This document shows, piece by piece, positions 35,271 to 43,311 of a DNA stretch of 64,000 nucleotides. Each line of letters starts with the position of its first letter. Positions within the stretch are counted from its first letter, which is position 1. Where the stretch lies: contig NZ_JAAZQL010000005.1 of the NCBI RefSeq assembly GCF_012275515.1, forward strand, positions 186,001 to 250,000, in the 5' to 3' direction. The position numbers and the translations under genes were made by a program. A model generated the notes under the pieces. That model worked only from the letters and a program-made list of their open reading frames with translations, did no database searches and had not been told where the DNA came from. Source of the DNA: Novosphingobium sp. SG707 (lineage in GTDB: Bacteria; Pseudomonadota; Alphaproteobacteria; Sphingomonadales; Sphingomonadaceae).

Positions 35271-35674
35271 TTCATCCTTATGGTGTCGAGCATGAGCTGC
35301 TTGGCGGTGGAGAGGGTTTCGACGAGGTTTTGGTACTGGCGCGAGGAATCGAGCATCTCGACCATCTCGGCGCTTTCATCGACAGGCGCGGCCCAGACAT
35401 CGCCGTTTTCATCGGCCAGGGGGTTGCCCGGATCATGCTGGCGCACGGGCGTGGCATCGGCGCGCACGACGCTGCTGACATTGACGGTGGCCAGCCCGGT
35501 GGCCTTGTCCATCTGGGTTGCGAACACCGCCTTGATCGGGCGATAGGCATCGGCTTCCTTGCTGGACACCGCGCTGGCATTGGCCAGATTGGAGGCGGCG
35601 GTGTTCATCCGCACCTGCTGGGCCGACATGGCCCGGCCCGCGACGGAAAAGATGTTAAGGTCGGTTCCGGCCAT
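35267..35674 (-). CDS. flgC: FlgC, proximal rod protein
   Basis: A 135-aa protein of normal length, with NIFSVAGRAMSAQQVRMNTA (then ASNLANA) and the C-terminal EMVEMLDSSRQYQNLVETLS. It forms part of the rod with FlgB and FlgF. It begins 2 bases after flgB. Confidence 0.96.
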   Translation of the reverse strand: MAGTDLNIFSVAGRAMSAQQVRMNTAASNLANASAVSSKEADAYRPIKAVFATQMDKATGLATVNVSSVVRADATPVRQHDPGNPLADENGDVWAAPVDESAEMVEMLDSSRQYQNLVETLSTAKQLMLDTIRMK

Positions 35675-35676
35675 CC

Positions 35677-36039
35677 TTATTCTCCCTTGATCGCGCGCTT
35701 GACCTCGCCGACATCGTCGGAAAGGAAGGCGAGGGTGGAGGCATAACCCACCGCATTCTGGGAAAAGGCGACCTGTTCATTGCCCATTTCCACCGTGTTG
35801 CCATCCAGGCTGGGCATCACCGGCACGCGGTATTGCACGGCGGCCGCGGCGGCCTGATCCTGACTGGCGCCCTTGATCCGGGCATTGAGCGCGGTGTTGA
35901 AATCAATGTCGCGCGCCTTGTAATTGGGCGTGGCGGCATTGGCGATGTTGCTGGCAATCAGCCCCATGCGCTGGGACCGCAATTCCAGCGCCATGCCATG
36001 GACCCCGAACAGTCCGGTATTGCTGGCAGGATCGCTCAT
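35677..36039 (-). CDS. flgB: FlgB, proximal rod protein
   Basis: A 120-aa protein from the ATG at 36039, which follows GGAG with 7-base spacing; the frame is open further upstream but without family similarity. It shows GMALELRSQRMGLIASNIAN and TPNYKARDIDFNTAL. FlgB is the first rod subunit. It heads the flgB-L/mot block and lies about 55 bases downstream of an exact-consensus sigma-54 promoter. Confidence 0.94.
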   Translation of the reverse strand: MSDPASNTGLFGVHGMALELRSQRMGLIASNIANAATPNYKARDIDFNTALNARIKGASQDQAAAAAVQYRVPVMPSLDGNTVEMGNEQVAFSQNAVGYASTLAFLSDDVGEVKRAIKGE

Positions 36040-36093
36040 CAGGTGGCTCCACGGTTTGAAACGAGGGGGCGGGATGCCCGAACCATGAGAATT

Positions 36094-36108
36094 GCAAAGC
36101 CCGTGCCA
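36094..36108 (-). promoter_or_regulatory. Sigma-54 promoter of the flgB operon
   Basis: On the minus strand the sequence is TGGCACGGGCTTTGC, an exact match to the sigma-54 consensus TGGCACG-N4-TTGC. Transcription would start near 36082, about 43 bases before the flgB ATG. The likely activator is the enhancer-binding protein encoded at 21041-22384. Confidence 0.85.
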
Positions 36109-36297
36109 ATTGCGGGACGAGATGCGCAAAACACTGGGAAAGCACCGATGGCCGGGGCCGGACGGCAAGCGTCCCATGCTGGGCGGCAAGGCTTTGCCGG
36201 GGGGCGGCAATTGCTGGCCGTGGGGTGAATTTGCGCTGATGGCAGCCGTTCTTGGCCGTGTATCGCAAAGGATTTGGGTCAAAGGATTTCGGCAGGC

Positions 36298-36975
36298 ATG
36301 GATCTTACCGCCCTCTATGATGGCACCACGCTGGCAATCGTTGTGGGCGGCACGGCGCTGGCCACGGTGCTGCGCTGCGGGCGCTCGGATGTGGCGGCCA
36401 CGATCCGCGTTGCCGCGCGCCAGATGTTTGCACCCAGCCGCTTTGACGGCGAGGTGGTGCGCGCCTCTCTCGCCCGCGCGGCGCAGGATTTTCAGCGCAA
36501 CGGCCCGCTACGCGCCAATCCGCGCAGCACCGGCGATGGCGAATTTGACGATGCGCTTCATGCGCTGTTGGCGCATCGCTCGATGGCGCGCTTTGACGAT
36601 GCGCTGGCCGATGCGCGCGAAAAGCGGTTGGGTCCGGTCGAGGCGGCCATCCGTACACTGATGCAGGCCACCGAACTGGCCCCGGTTTTCGGGCTGGCCG
36701 GAACGCTGATTTCCTTGTCGCAAATGCCCGCGCAGGGGGTGGATCGCGGGGCCTATCTGGCCGCGATCGGCATGGCGGTCCATGCCACGCTTTACGGTCT
36801 GGTGCTGGCCAATCTGCTGCTGGCCCCGCTGGCGCGTGTGGTCGAACGCCACGCCCGCGCCGAGGAAGCGGCTCGCCATGCTCTGGCCCAGTGGTTCGAG
36901 GCCGAGATCGCCCCGGCCATGGTGCCGCAGCATGAGGCACGCGGCCATCACCACCAGCCCGGCGTGGCGGCATGA
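36298..36975 (+). CDS. ExbB/TolQ/MotA-family proton-channel-like protein
   Basis: A 225-aa protein from the ATG at 36298 (AAGGA upstream); a TTG at 36274 is possible but weaker. Three membrane segments are seen at about residues 9-24, 128-146 and 162-186. The last two contain APVFGLAGTLISLSQ and AIGMAVHATLYGLVLANLLL, matching the pore helices of the MotA/TolQ/ExbB family, including the threonines that line the pore. The three-helix topology is ExbB-like, unlike the four-helix MotA encoded at 27196. It is divergent from flgB and overlaps the next gene by ATGA. The pair is probably an ion-driven energiser; its partner process is unknown. Confidence 0.7.
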   Translation: MDLTALYDGTTLAIVVGGTALATVLRCGRSDVAATIRVAARQMFAPSRFDGEVVRASLARAAQDFQRNGPLRANPRSTGDGEFDDALHALLAHRSMARFDDALADAREKRLGPVEAAIRTLMQATELAPVFGLAGTLISLSQMPAQGVDRGAYLAAIGMAVHATLYGLVLANLLLAPLARVVERHARAEEAARHALAQWFEAEIAPAMVPQHEARGHHHQPGVAA

Positions 36976-37451
36976 TCCGCTCACGGCCCGTCGAACGCCC
37001 CGGCGACCATCTGCGCGCGGGGGCCGTCTTTGTGCCCCGCTCGCCGGTCGGCTGGCAGACGATGCTGGCCGATCTGTCGCTGATCCTGTTCATGGTGACG
37101 GCCGCCGCGATGGCCGATGTGCCTGATCGCAAAGGCACATCCCGGCCCGCTGCTGCCCCTGCATCCACCGCGCCCGCCATCAGCGAGCCTCTGGCCATCT
37201 GGCGCCCGGCGCCCGGAGGCCCCACGCTGGCGCAATGGCTGGCCGAACAACAGGCGGACAGTCGCCAGTTGCTTTCGATCACCCTGCGCTATCCCCCTGC
37301 CGCACAGGCCGAGGCGCTGCGCCTTGCCGCGCAAATGGCGGCGGCGGCGGGCGGCAAGGGCGCGCGGGCGCGTATCGTGATCGAACCGATCGCGGAGGCT
37401 ACGGGCATCGAGGCGCTGGCGGCGCTGGCCTATGACAAGGGCCCGGCCTGA
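36972..37451 (+). CDS. ExbD/TolR-like single-pass protein, partner of the upstream channel gene
   Basis: A 159-aa protein with a basic N-terminus, one membrane helix (about residues 29-48) and a periplasmic Pro/Ala-rich linker followed by a small domain (110-159). The helix starts MLADLSLILFMVT. The aspartate at residue 34 is placed like the proton-binding Asp of ExbD, TolR and MotB. No OmpA-like peptidoglycan-binding motif is visible, so it is not an ordinary MotB. Translation is coupled to the ExbB-like gene (ATGA). Together with that gene and flgA it forms a short plus-strand group. Confidence 0.6.
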   Translation: MIRSRPVERPGDHLRAGAVFVPRSPVGWQTMLADLSLILFMVTAAAMADVPDRKGTSRPAAAPASTAPAISEPLAIWRPAPGGPTLAQWLAEQQADSRQLLSITLRYPPAAQAEALRLAAQMAAAAGGKGARARIVIEPIAEATGIEALAALAYDKGPA

Positions 37452-37531
37452 TTGGCACAGAATATGCTTTGATCGCCCCTGTATCCGGCGCCCTTTCGCG
37501 CCGGGCCCCATTGTATCGGGCAAGGACGATC

Positions 37532-38077
37532 ATGCGAAACAAGGCTTTCACCCCTTTCACCCTGCGTGCGGCGTTGCTGACGGCCGGTCTGGTCTGGATC
37601 AGCCCGCCCCAGGCCCATGCCGCCGCCAGCCCTTTTGTCGATCTGGTTGCGATCGACCGCGAGGTGGCCGAATTCACCGGCAAGGCGATCGGCCAGAGCG
37701 GCGGCGCGATGATGCCGGTGGATCGGCGGCTGCGGCTTAACGCCTGCATGTCCCCCCTTGCGCTCAGCTGGCGTACCACCCGCCGCGATGCGGTGCTGGT
37801 GCAATGCCCCGATCCGGGCAGCTGGCGCGTCTTTGTGCCGGTCCGCATGGCCGAAAATGCCCCCTCGGCCATTGCCCGCGGCGAGGCGGTGACGATTGCC
37901 GTGGTGGGCGAAGGCTTTGCCGTTTCGCAGCCCGGCGAGGCGCTGGATGCGGGCGCGGTGGGCGACTGGATCCGCGTGCGGACCCTGCGCAGCGGGGCGG
38001 GCTCCTATTCGCAAACCGACGCCGTGCGTGCGCGCATCACCCGCCCCGGCGAGGTTGAGGTCGAATTGCGCGAATGA
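37532..38077 (+). CDS. flgA: FlgA, P-ring assembly chaperone
   Basis: A 181-aa protein from the ATG at 37532 (AAGGA 5 bases upstream). It has a signal peptide ending near PQAHAAA, an N-terminal domain with RRLRLNACMSPLAL, and a C-terminal SAF domain (EAVTIAVVGEGFAVSQPGEA, DWIRVRTLRSG). FlgA is a periplasmic chaperone for FlgI polymerisation. It lies 80 bases after the ExbD-like gene. Confidence 0.88.
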   Translation: MRNKAFTPFTLRAALLTAGLVWISPPQAHAAASPFVDLVAIDREVAEFTGKAIGQSGGAMMPVDRRLRLNACMSPLALSWRTTRRDAVLVQCPDPGSWRVFVPVRMAENAPSAIARGEAVTIAVVGEGFAVSQPGEALDAGAVGDWIRVRTLRSGAGSYSQTDAVRARITRPGEVEVELRE

Positions 38078-38214
38078 CGCGCCCATGCGGTCTTTTTCCC
38101 CCTTATGCGCGGTTTTAAGCGCTTTTTCATGTTTGGCCGTCATGGATGGCGCCACGTTGCGCCGCCCGTGTTCGCGCCGCCCGGCAAGATCGCGCAAATT
38201 TTTGCCGCCATCTC

Positions 38215-38241
38215 TTAAAACCGGCAAACCTTCTCCGTTCT
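38215..38241 (+). promoter_or_regulatory. Candidate sigma-28 (FliA) promoter of flgM
   Basis: TTAAAA (38215-38220), 14 bases, CCGTTCT (38235-38241). Spacing and both elements match the candidate before flagellin. The predicted start is about 20 bases before flgM. The rest of 38078-38214 shows nothing I can assign. Confidence 0.45.
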
Positions 38242-38270
38242 TGGCCTTGTAGAAAGCAAGGAGCGGTTCG

Positions 38271-38594
38271 ATGTCCAGCATCGGTTCCGGCCCTGGCATT
38301 GGTTCAGGGCCTAAATTACAAGTGAATGCGGTGCGCCCCGTCGCCACCTCTTCGGCTGCCACGCCTTCGGTTTCCACCGAAACGCGCAGCGCCGGTCAGG
38401 CGGCCGCCGGTTCGCCCGTCAACGGCGATGGCGCCACCGTGGTCAGCACCACCGCGATCAGCGCGGGCGATGCCCCTGTGGACACCGATCGCGTGGCCTC
38501 GATCCGCAAGGCCATCGCGGACGGCAATTATCCCATCATCCCCACCAAGATCAGCGACGCGATGATCGCCGCTGGCATGATGCTGCGAGTTTGA
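38271..38594 (+). CDS. flgM: FlgM, anti-sigma-28 factor
   Basis: A 107-aa mostly disordered protein whose C-terminal part (RVASIRKAIADGNYPIIPTK, then ISDAMI) is the FlgM sigma-binding region. FlgM holds FliA inactive until it is exported through the completed hook. The N-terminal half is Gly/Ser/Ala-rich. It is followed 3 bases later by flgN. Confidence 0.92.
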   Translation: MSSIGSGPGIGSGPKLQVNAVRPVATSSAATPSVSTETRSAGQAAAGSPVNGDGATVVSTTAISAGDAPVDTDRVASIRKAIADGNYPIIPTKISDAMIAAGMMLRV

Positions 38595-38597
38595 CCC

Positions 38598-38951
38598 ATG
38601 AGCCAGGCCCTTTCCCCTTTCGATCTGCGTGACACGCTGCGGCAAATGGTTGCCGTCCTGCAAGAGGAGCGGCAGGCCTTGGCCGGGCTCGATCTGGACG
38701 GGATCATGGGTTCGGCCTCGGCCAAGAGCACGATGTGCGATGCCATTGACATGGCCGGGATCAGCGCGATCGACGATGAATGTCGCGGATTGCTCGAAGC
38801 GGCCAAAAAGATGAATGAAGTCAATCGCCAGGTGCGCAACCTGATCGCAGCCAACGTGGCCGCGCGGCTTGAGGCCTTTACCGGCGGTTCCTCGGTCTAT
38901 CGCGCGCGGGTCAACGCGCCTGCCTATGCCTATGCGGCGGCCCGGGGGTAG
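38598..38951 (+). CDS. flgN: FlgN-like export chaperone
   Basis: A 117-aa predicted helical protein. Its LRQMVAVLQEERQALAGLDL segment and C-terminal NEVNRQVRNLIAANVAARLE match the FlgN family. FlgN binds the C-termini of FlgK and FlgL before export. Position directly after flgM supports the call. Confidence 0.82.
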   Translation: MSQALSPFDLRDTLRQMVAVLQEERQALAGLDLDGIMGSASAKSTMCDAIDMAGISAIDDECRGLLEAAKKMNEVNRQVRNLIAANVAARLEAFTGGSSVYRARVNAPAYAYAAARG

Positions 38952-39089
38952 GGCGTGGCCCGCCATGGCCTGCGCTGGCGCGGCTGTGGCACGATAAAGC
39001 ACCGCTTTGCCCGATGGGCGCGGTTTTCGCTCCAATTGGCACGGCTTTTGCAAAATCCGCTCCCGAACCTTTTGCTTTGGGAGTTGGGC

Positions 39090-40046
39090 TTGAGCCAGCC
39101 GGATATGTCGCCCTCATGGGCGGCCAACCTCGACAAGATCCAGTCCGCCCGCGGGGCGGCCAATGGCGTGCCCGGCGGCAATGTCCGCGCCGCGATTGCC
39201 CGTGCGGCGGGCGCCACGGGGGTGGATTTCTCCTATCTGGCGGCGCAGGCGCGGCTGGAATCGGGGTTGAACCCGGCGGCCCGCAACGGCGCCTCCAGCG
39301 CGTCGGGCCTTTATCAGTTCACCAACAGCACCTGGCTGCAGACGCTGCAAAAGCATGGCGATATGCTGGGGCTGGGCAATACGGGGGCGGCGATGGCCGA
39401 TCCGGCCCGGCGCACGGCGCTGCTGGGCCTGCGCGGCGATCCCCATGCCTCGGCGATGATGGCGGCCAGTCTGGCCAGCGACAATGCCGATGCCTTGACC
39501 GCCGTTCTGGGCCGCGCGCCCGATGCCAGCGAATTGTATGTCGCGCATTTTCTGGGCGCGGATGGCGCGGCCAAATTCCTTTCGGCTCTTGGCTCCAGCC
39601 CGGATCAACCGGCGGCGGGACTCTTGCCCAAGGCGGCATCGGCCAATCGCTCGATCTTTTACGATGATGCCGGAAACCCGCGCAGCGTGGCGGCGGTCAT
39701 GGGGCTGATCCGGGGGCGGATGGAAGGCGCGCTGGCCGCAGAAGGGATCAGCGCGGATGCGATGATGGCGAGCGGCGCGGCTTATGGCGGTGAGGGAATG
39801 GGGGTTGGGGGTATGGCATGGGCCATGCCCTCCGATCCCGCCACAACCGGCGCCGCTTCGGCCCCGCCGCAGACCGGCGGCCCGCTCTCACGCGAATTCA
39901 ATGCGATGCAGGCGGCCGCGCCCGCCGCATCCGCGCATTCGATGGCCGATACGCTGCAATCGGCCTTTGGGCTGGGGGCCGAAAATGGCGCCACCCCCGA
40001 ATTTGTGCGCAATGCCTATGGGCGCCTGCGCGCGTTGGGGATGTAG
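39090..40046 (+). CDS. SLT-type lytic transglycosylase in the flagellar cluster
   Basis: A 318-aa protein starting with TTG at 39090 (GGGAG 6 bases upstream); the ATG at 39105 is the alternative. The transglycosylase domain has the catalytic glutamate in AQARLESGLNPAARNG and the SASGLYQFTNSTWL motif (together about residues 50-85). The C-terminal part is low-complexity. No clear signal peptide is visible from these starts, so export could be through the flagellar apparatus. It may replace the missing FlgJ muramidase domain by opening the peptidoglycan for the rod. It lies between flgN and flhA. Confidence 0.8.
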   Translation: MSQPDMSPSWAANLDKIQSARGAANGVPGGNVRAAIARAAGATGVDFSYLAAQARLESGLNPAARNGASSASGLYQFTNSTWLQTLQKHGDMLGLGNTGAAMADPARRTALLGLRGDPHASAMMAASLASDNADALTAVLGRAPDASELYVAHFLGADGAAKFLSALGSSPDQPAAGLLPKAASANRSIFYDDAGNPRSVAAVMGLIRGRMEGALAAEGISADAMMASGAAYGGEGMGVGGMAWAMPSDPATTGAASAPPQTGGPLSREFNAMQAAAPAASAHSMADTLQSAFGLGAENGATPEFVRNAYGRLRALGM

Positions 40047-40049
40047 GCT

Positions 40050-42185
40050 ATGGACAAGCTGCTGACCATCGCCAGCCCGCGCCAATTGGCGCTGCCCTTT
40101 GGCATTTTGACCATCATCGTATTGATGGTGGTGCCGATCCCGGCCTTTATGCTCGACGTGTTTTTCGTGTTCAACATCGCGCTGTCGGTGGCGGTGCTGA
40201 TGGCCTCGATGAATGCGGAAAAACCGCTGGATTTCTCTTCCTTTCCCACCGTTCTGCTGTTTGCCACGCTGCTGCGTCTGGCGCTCAATGTGGCCTCCAC
40301 CCGCGTGGTGCTGGTCCATGGCCATGAAGGGCCCGAGGCGGCGGGCCATGTGATCGAGGCTTTCGGCGCTTTCCTGATCGGCGGCAATTTCGCGGTCGGC
40401 CTGTTTGTGTTCATGATCCTGATGATCATCAACATGGTGGTCATCACCAAGGGCGCGGGGCGCGTGTCGGAAGTCTCGGCCCGCTTCACGCTGGACGCGA
40501 TGCCGGGCAAGCAGATGGCGATTGATGCCGATCTAGCGGGCGGTCTGATCACCGCCGATGAGGCCCGCAGCCGCCGCCGGGAAATCACCACCGAGGCCGA
40601 TTTCTACGGCTCGATGGATGGCGCCAGCAAATTCGTGAAGGGCGATGCGATTGCCGCTCTGCTGATCCTTGGCGTCAATATCATCGCCGGTTTTTGCCTT
40701 GGCATGATTACCCATGGCCTGTCGGCCAGCGATGCGGCGAGCCGCTATATCAGCCTTTCCATCGGCGACGCGCTGGTGGCGCAGGTGCCTGCGCTTTTGC
40801 TCTCCATCGCCGCCGCCGTGATCGTCACGCGCGTCACCGATAGTCGCGACCTTGCCGGACAGATCGGCGGGCAATTTGCCGATTCACGCACATGGCTGCC
40901 GGTGGCGGGCATTCTGGGGGCGATCGGCATGATCCCCGCCATGCCCCAGACGGTGTTCCTGCCCGCGGCGGGTCTTGCTTTCTTCCTCTGGAAAAAGCTG
41001 CGCGAGCGTGAGGCCAGGAGCAAGATTGCCGAGGCCGCCCCTGCGCCTGTCGCCAAGGCCGACCCGACCCGCATCGAGCTGGAGGACGTGTCCGACCATA
41101 CGCTTGTCACCATCGAGCTGGGCTATGGCCTTGTGCAACTGGTCGATGAACGGCGCGGGTCGCCGCTGGTCAGCCGGGTGACGGGCGTGCGCAAGCAATT
41201 GTCGCAGAGCTTCGGCTTTATTGTGCCGCAATTCCGGGTGCGCGATTCGCTGGAGATCGCGCCCAATGATTACCGCATCCTGCTGGGCGGCGTGCCGCTG
41301 GGCGGGGCGACGTTGCGGCCCGAAAAGGTGATGGCGATTGATGCCAGTGAGGCCAACCCCCATGCCCGCCTTCAGGGCGAACAGACCACCGATCCCACCT
41401 TTGGCTGTCCGGCATGGTGGATCGACCCGGCCTCGCGCGATCTGGCGATTGCCGAGGGGTTCCTGACCGTTGACGCCTCCACGATCATCGCCACGCAGTT
41501 GAACCAGCTCCTGTCCGAGCGCGCGCATATGCTGATGGGGCCGGATGAGGTCAAAACGCTGATCGAGGCGATCAAGACCCGCGCGGCGGGGCTGGTGGAA
41601 ACGGTCTATCCTTCGCCGCTGGGGCTGGCGGCTCTGACGCGCCTGTTCCGCAATCTGCTGGAGGACGGCATTTCGGTGGCCCATCCGCTGCCGATCCTTT
41701 CCTCGATTTCGCAGGCGGTGCAGCAGACGCAGGACCATGACCGCATCGTCGATCTGGTGCGGGCGGATCTGGGCGGGCTGATCGTCGGGCGGATCTGTTC
41801 GCCGCGCGAACGCCTGCCCGTGGTCACGCTGGACGCCGGGCTGGAGGCGATGATCGCGGGCGGCCTGGTCGATCCGATCAGCGGCCAGCCTGTCATCGAA
41901 CCCGACCTTGCCCGCAACATTGGCGAGCAGGCCAGCGCCATCGTGGCCGAGCGCGGCACCGGGGCGACCGTCGCCCTGATCGTCCAGCCGCGCCTGCGTC
42001 GCCCGCTGGCCGCGCTGCTGCGGCTGCGCGCGCCCGGATGCGTGGTGATGTCGATTGCCGAATTGCCCGAAACCCAGCCTGTCGAGGTGATCGCGGTCAT
42101 CGGCGCGTCGGCCCCGCAAGCGCTGGGCCTGCCTTCGCCCGATTTCGATCCTTCCAGCCAGACCTCTGAAAGTATGGCCGCATGA
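40050..42185 (+). CDS. flhA: FlhA, flagellar export gate protein
   Basis: A 711-aa protein of normal length. The N-terminal half has about eight membrane segments and the conserved LRLALNVASTRVVLVHGHEG and MPGKQMAIDADLAGGLI (FHIPEP-family) motifs. The C-terminal cytoplasmic half binds chaperones and FliH/FliI. FlhA is the main proton-driven component of the export gate. It overlaps fliA by ATGA. Confidence 0.97.
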   Translation: MDKLLTIASPRQLALPFGILTIIVLMVVPIPAFMLDVFFVFNIALSVAVLMASMNAEKPLDFSSFPTVLLFATLLRLALNVASTRVVLVHGHEGPEAAGHVIEAFGAFLIGGNFAVGLFVFMILMIINMVVITKGAGRVSEVSARFTLDAMPGKQMAIDADLAGGLITADEARSRRREITTEADFYGSMDGASKFVKGDAIAALLILGVNIIAGFCLGMITHGLSASDAASRYISLSIGDALVAQVPALLLSIAAAVIVTRVTDSRDLAGQIGGQFADSRTWLPVAGILGAIGMIPAMPQTVFLPAAGLAFFLWKKLREREARSKIAEAAPAPVAKADPTRIELEDVSDHTLVTIELGYGLVQLVDERRGSPLVSRVTGVRKQLSQSFGFIVPQFRVRDSLEIAPNDYRILLGGVPLGGATLRPEKVMAIDASEANPHARLQGEQTTDPTFGCPAWWIDPASRDLAIAEGFLTVDASTIIATQLNQLLSERAHMLMGPDEVKTLIEAIKTRAAGLVETVYPSPLGLAALTRLFRNLLEDGISVAHPLPILSSISQAVQQTQDHDRIVDLVRADLGGLIVGRICSPRERLPVVTLDAGLEAMIAGGLVDPISGQPVIEPDLARNIGEQASAIVAERGTGATVALIVQPRLRRPLAALLRLRAPGCVVMSIAELPETQPVEVIAVIGASAPQALGLPSPDFDPSSQTSESMAA

Positions 42186-42955
42186 AACATGATCCCCAGT
42201 CTTTCGCAAAACCCCGGCCGGCAGGCAATGCGGCGCGCGCCTATGGCGGCGCGGCTAGGGCCTATGGCGGCGATATTGCCGACCGTGTCCGCCGCTTTAT
42301 GCCGATGGTGCGGCGCCTTGCCTGGCATCTCCAGTCCTCGGGCCGCGATGGCATAGAGGTCGAGGATCTGATGCAGGCGGGCCTTGTCGCCCTGACCGAA
42401 TGCGCCCAGCGCCATCAGGGGCCGACCGAGGACGGCTTTGCCGCCTATGCCAAGATGCGAGTGAGGGGGGCGATGGTCGATCTGATCCGCCGCCATGTTC
42501 CCCTGTCGCGCGGGGCGGTTGAGCGGCGGCGGCTTATGCGCGAAAAGACACAGGAATTGACCGGGAAACTGGGGCGCGAACCCTATGATGTGGAATTGTC
42601 CGGCGCGCTGGGCATCACTCTGGGCGAGCTTGAGGCCTTGCGCAATTCCTCAGAACCGCTACGTTTCGAGGCTATCGACGATGCCTATTCCGACAGCAAC
42701 ATGGCCTTTGCCGACGATGCGCCTGATAGCCTCGCGCTGCTGGCCGACGAGGAATTGCGCCAGAGCGTGGCAGGCGCCATCGCCGAGCTGCCCGAGAGGC
42801 TTCAGATGGTGATCCAGCTCTATTTCGTTGAGGAACTCAACCTTGCCGAAATTGCCGAGGTGCTCTCGGTGTCCATCCCGCGCGTGCATCAGTTGAAGGC
42901 GCAGGCGATCGAGAAATTGCGCCATACGTTGCAGGATGTGGCGGATATTTTGTAG
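42182..42955 (+). CDS. fliA: FliA, sigma-28 RNA polymerase factor
   Basis: A 257-aa sigma factor. Region 2 contains VEDLMQAGLVALTECAQRH and FAAYAKMRVRGAMVDLIRRH; region 4 contains LPERLQMVIQLYFVEELNLA, then EIAEVLSVSIPRVHQLKAQA. The N-terminal 30 residues carry a duplicated AARAYGG stretch not typical of the family. It would transcribe late genes such as flagellin and is controlled by FlgM, encoded 3.6 kb upstream in the same orientation. Its start overlaps flhA. Confidence 0.94.
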   Translation: MKHDPQSFAKPRPAGNAARAYGGAARAYGGDIADRVRRFMPMVRRLAWHLQSSGRDGIEVEDLMQAGLVALTECAQRHQGPTEDGFAAYAKMRVRGAMVDLIRRHVPLSRGAVERRRLMREKTQELTGKLGREPYDVELSGALGITLGELEALRNSSEPLRFEAIDDAYSDSNMAFADDAPDSLALLADEELRQSVAGAIAELPERLQMVIQLYFVEELNLAEIAEVLSVSIPRVHQLKAQAIEKLRHTLQDVADIL

Positions 42956-42975
42956 ATTTTATAAGGTTTTAGGGT

Positions 42976-43209
42976 GCCTCCGGCGGGCAAAGGGCGGGGG
43001 CCCTTTGCAATCCCATTTTTTGGGCGGCCAATTGGTGAGGTGGTGTTTGGGGCTATGTTTGAAAGCCTGCGGCGCGATAAGGTCATCCCTGTTCGCGCCG
43101 CAGGCTTTATCATTTTAACGCCACGTTCGGCACAAAAAGGCCAAACCTGATACGCCACGCATACAGTATCGGGATTGCAAAGGGCCCCCGCCCTTTGCCC
43201 GCCGGAGGC
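42976..43209. repeat. Composite inverted-repeat element, copy 1
   Basis: A 234-bp element. Its ends are an exact 39-bp inverted repeat (42976-43014 and 43171-43209), beginning GCCTCCGGCGGGC and ending GCAATCCC inward. Each end can itself fold, through GCAAAGGG and CCCTTTGC. In the centre a 15-bp stem (43062-43076 with 43094-43108, AAAGCCTGCGGCGCG) forms a third hairpin. There is no gene inside. It fills most of the gap between fliA and fnrL and may end fliA transcription. A second copy with the same plan lies at 54871. No transposase or target duplication is seen; MITE-like or REP/BIME-like origin is inferred. Confidence 0.85.
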
Positions 43210-43311
43210 AACTTTACACTTTCTAAATCCCCTAAAATAAAACGTCCCCAACCCATACTCCACCAAAGTGCAGCATTGCCCGAAGGGGGCAAGGCTGTTA
43301 GATACGCATAC

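Noticed and set aside
38151..38170. TGGCGCCACGTTGC as a sigma-54 promoter of flgM
   Set aside because: The spacing between GG and GC is 9, one base short of the strict requirement.
42976..43209. CRISPR or transposon interpretation of the inverted-repeat element
   Set aside because: There is no regular direct-repeat/spacer pattern, no transposase and no clear target-site duplication.
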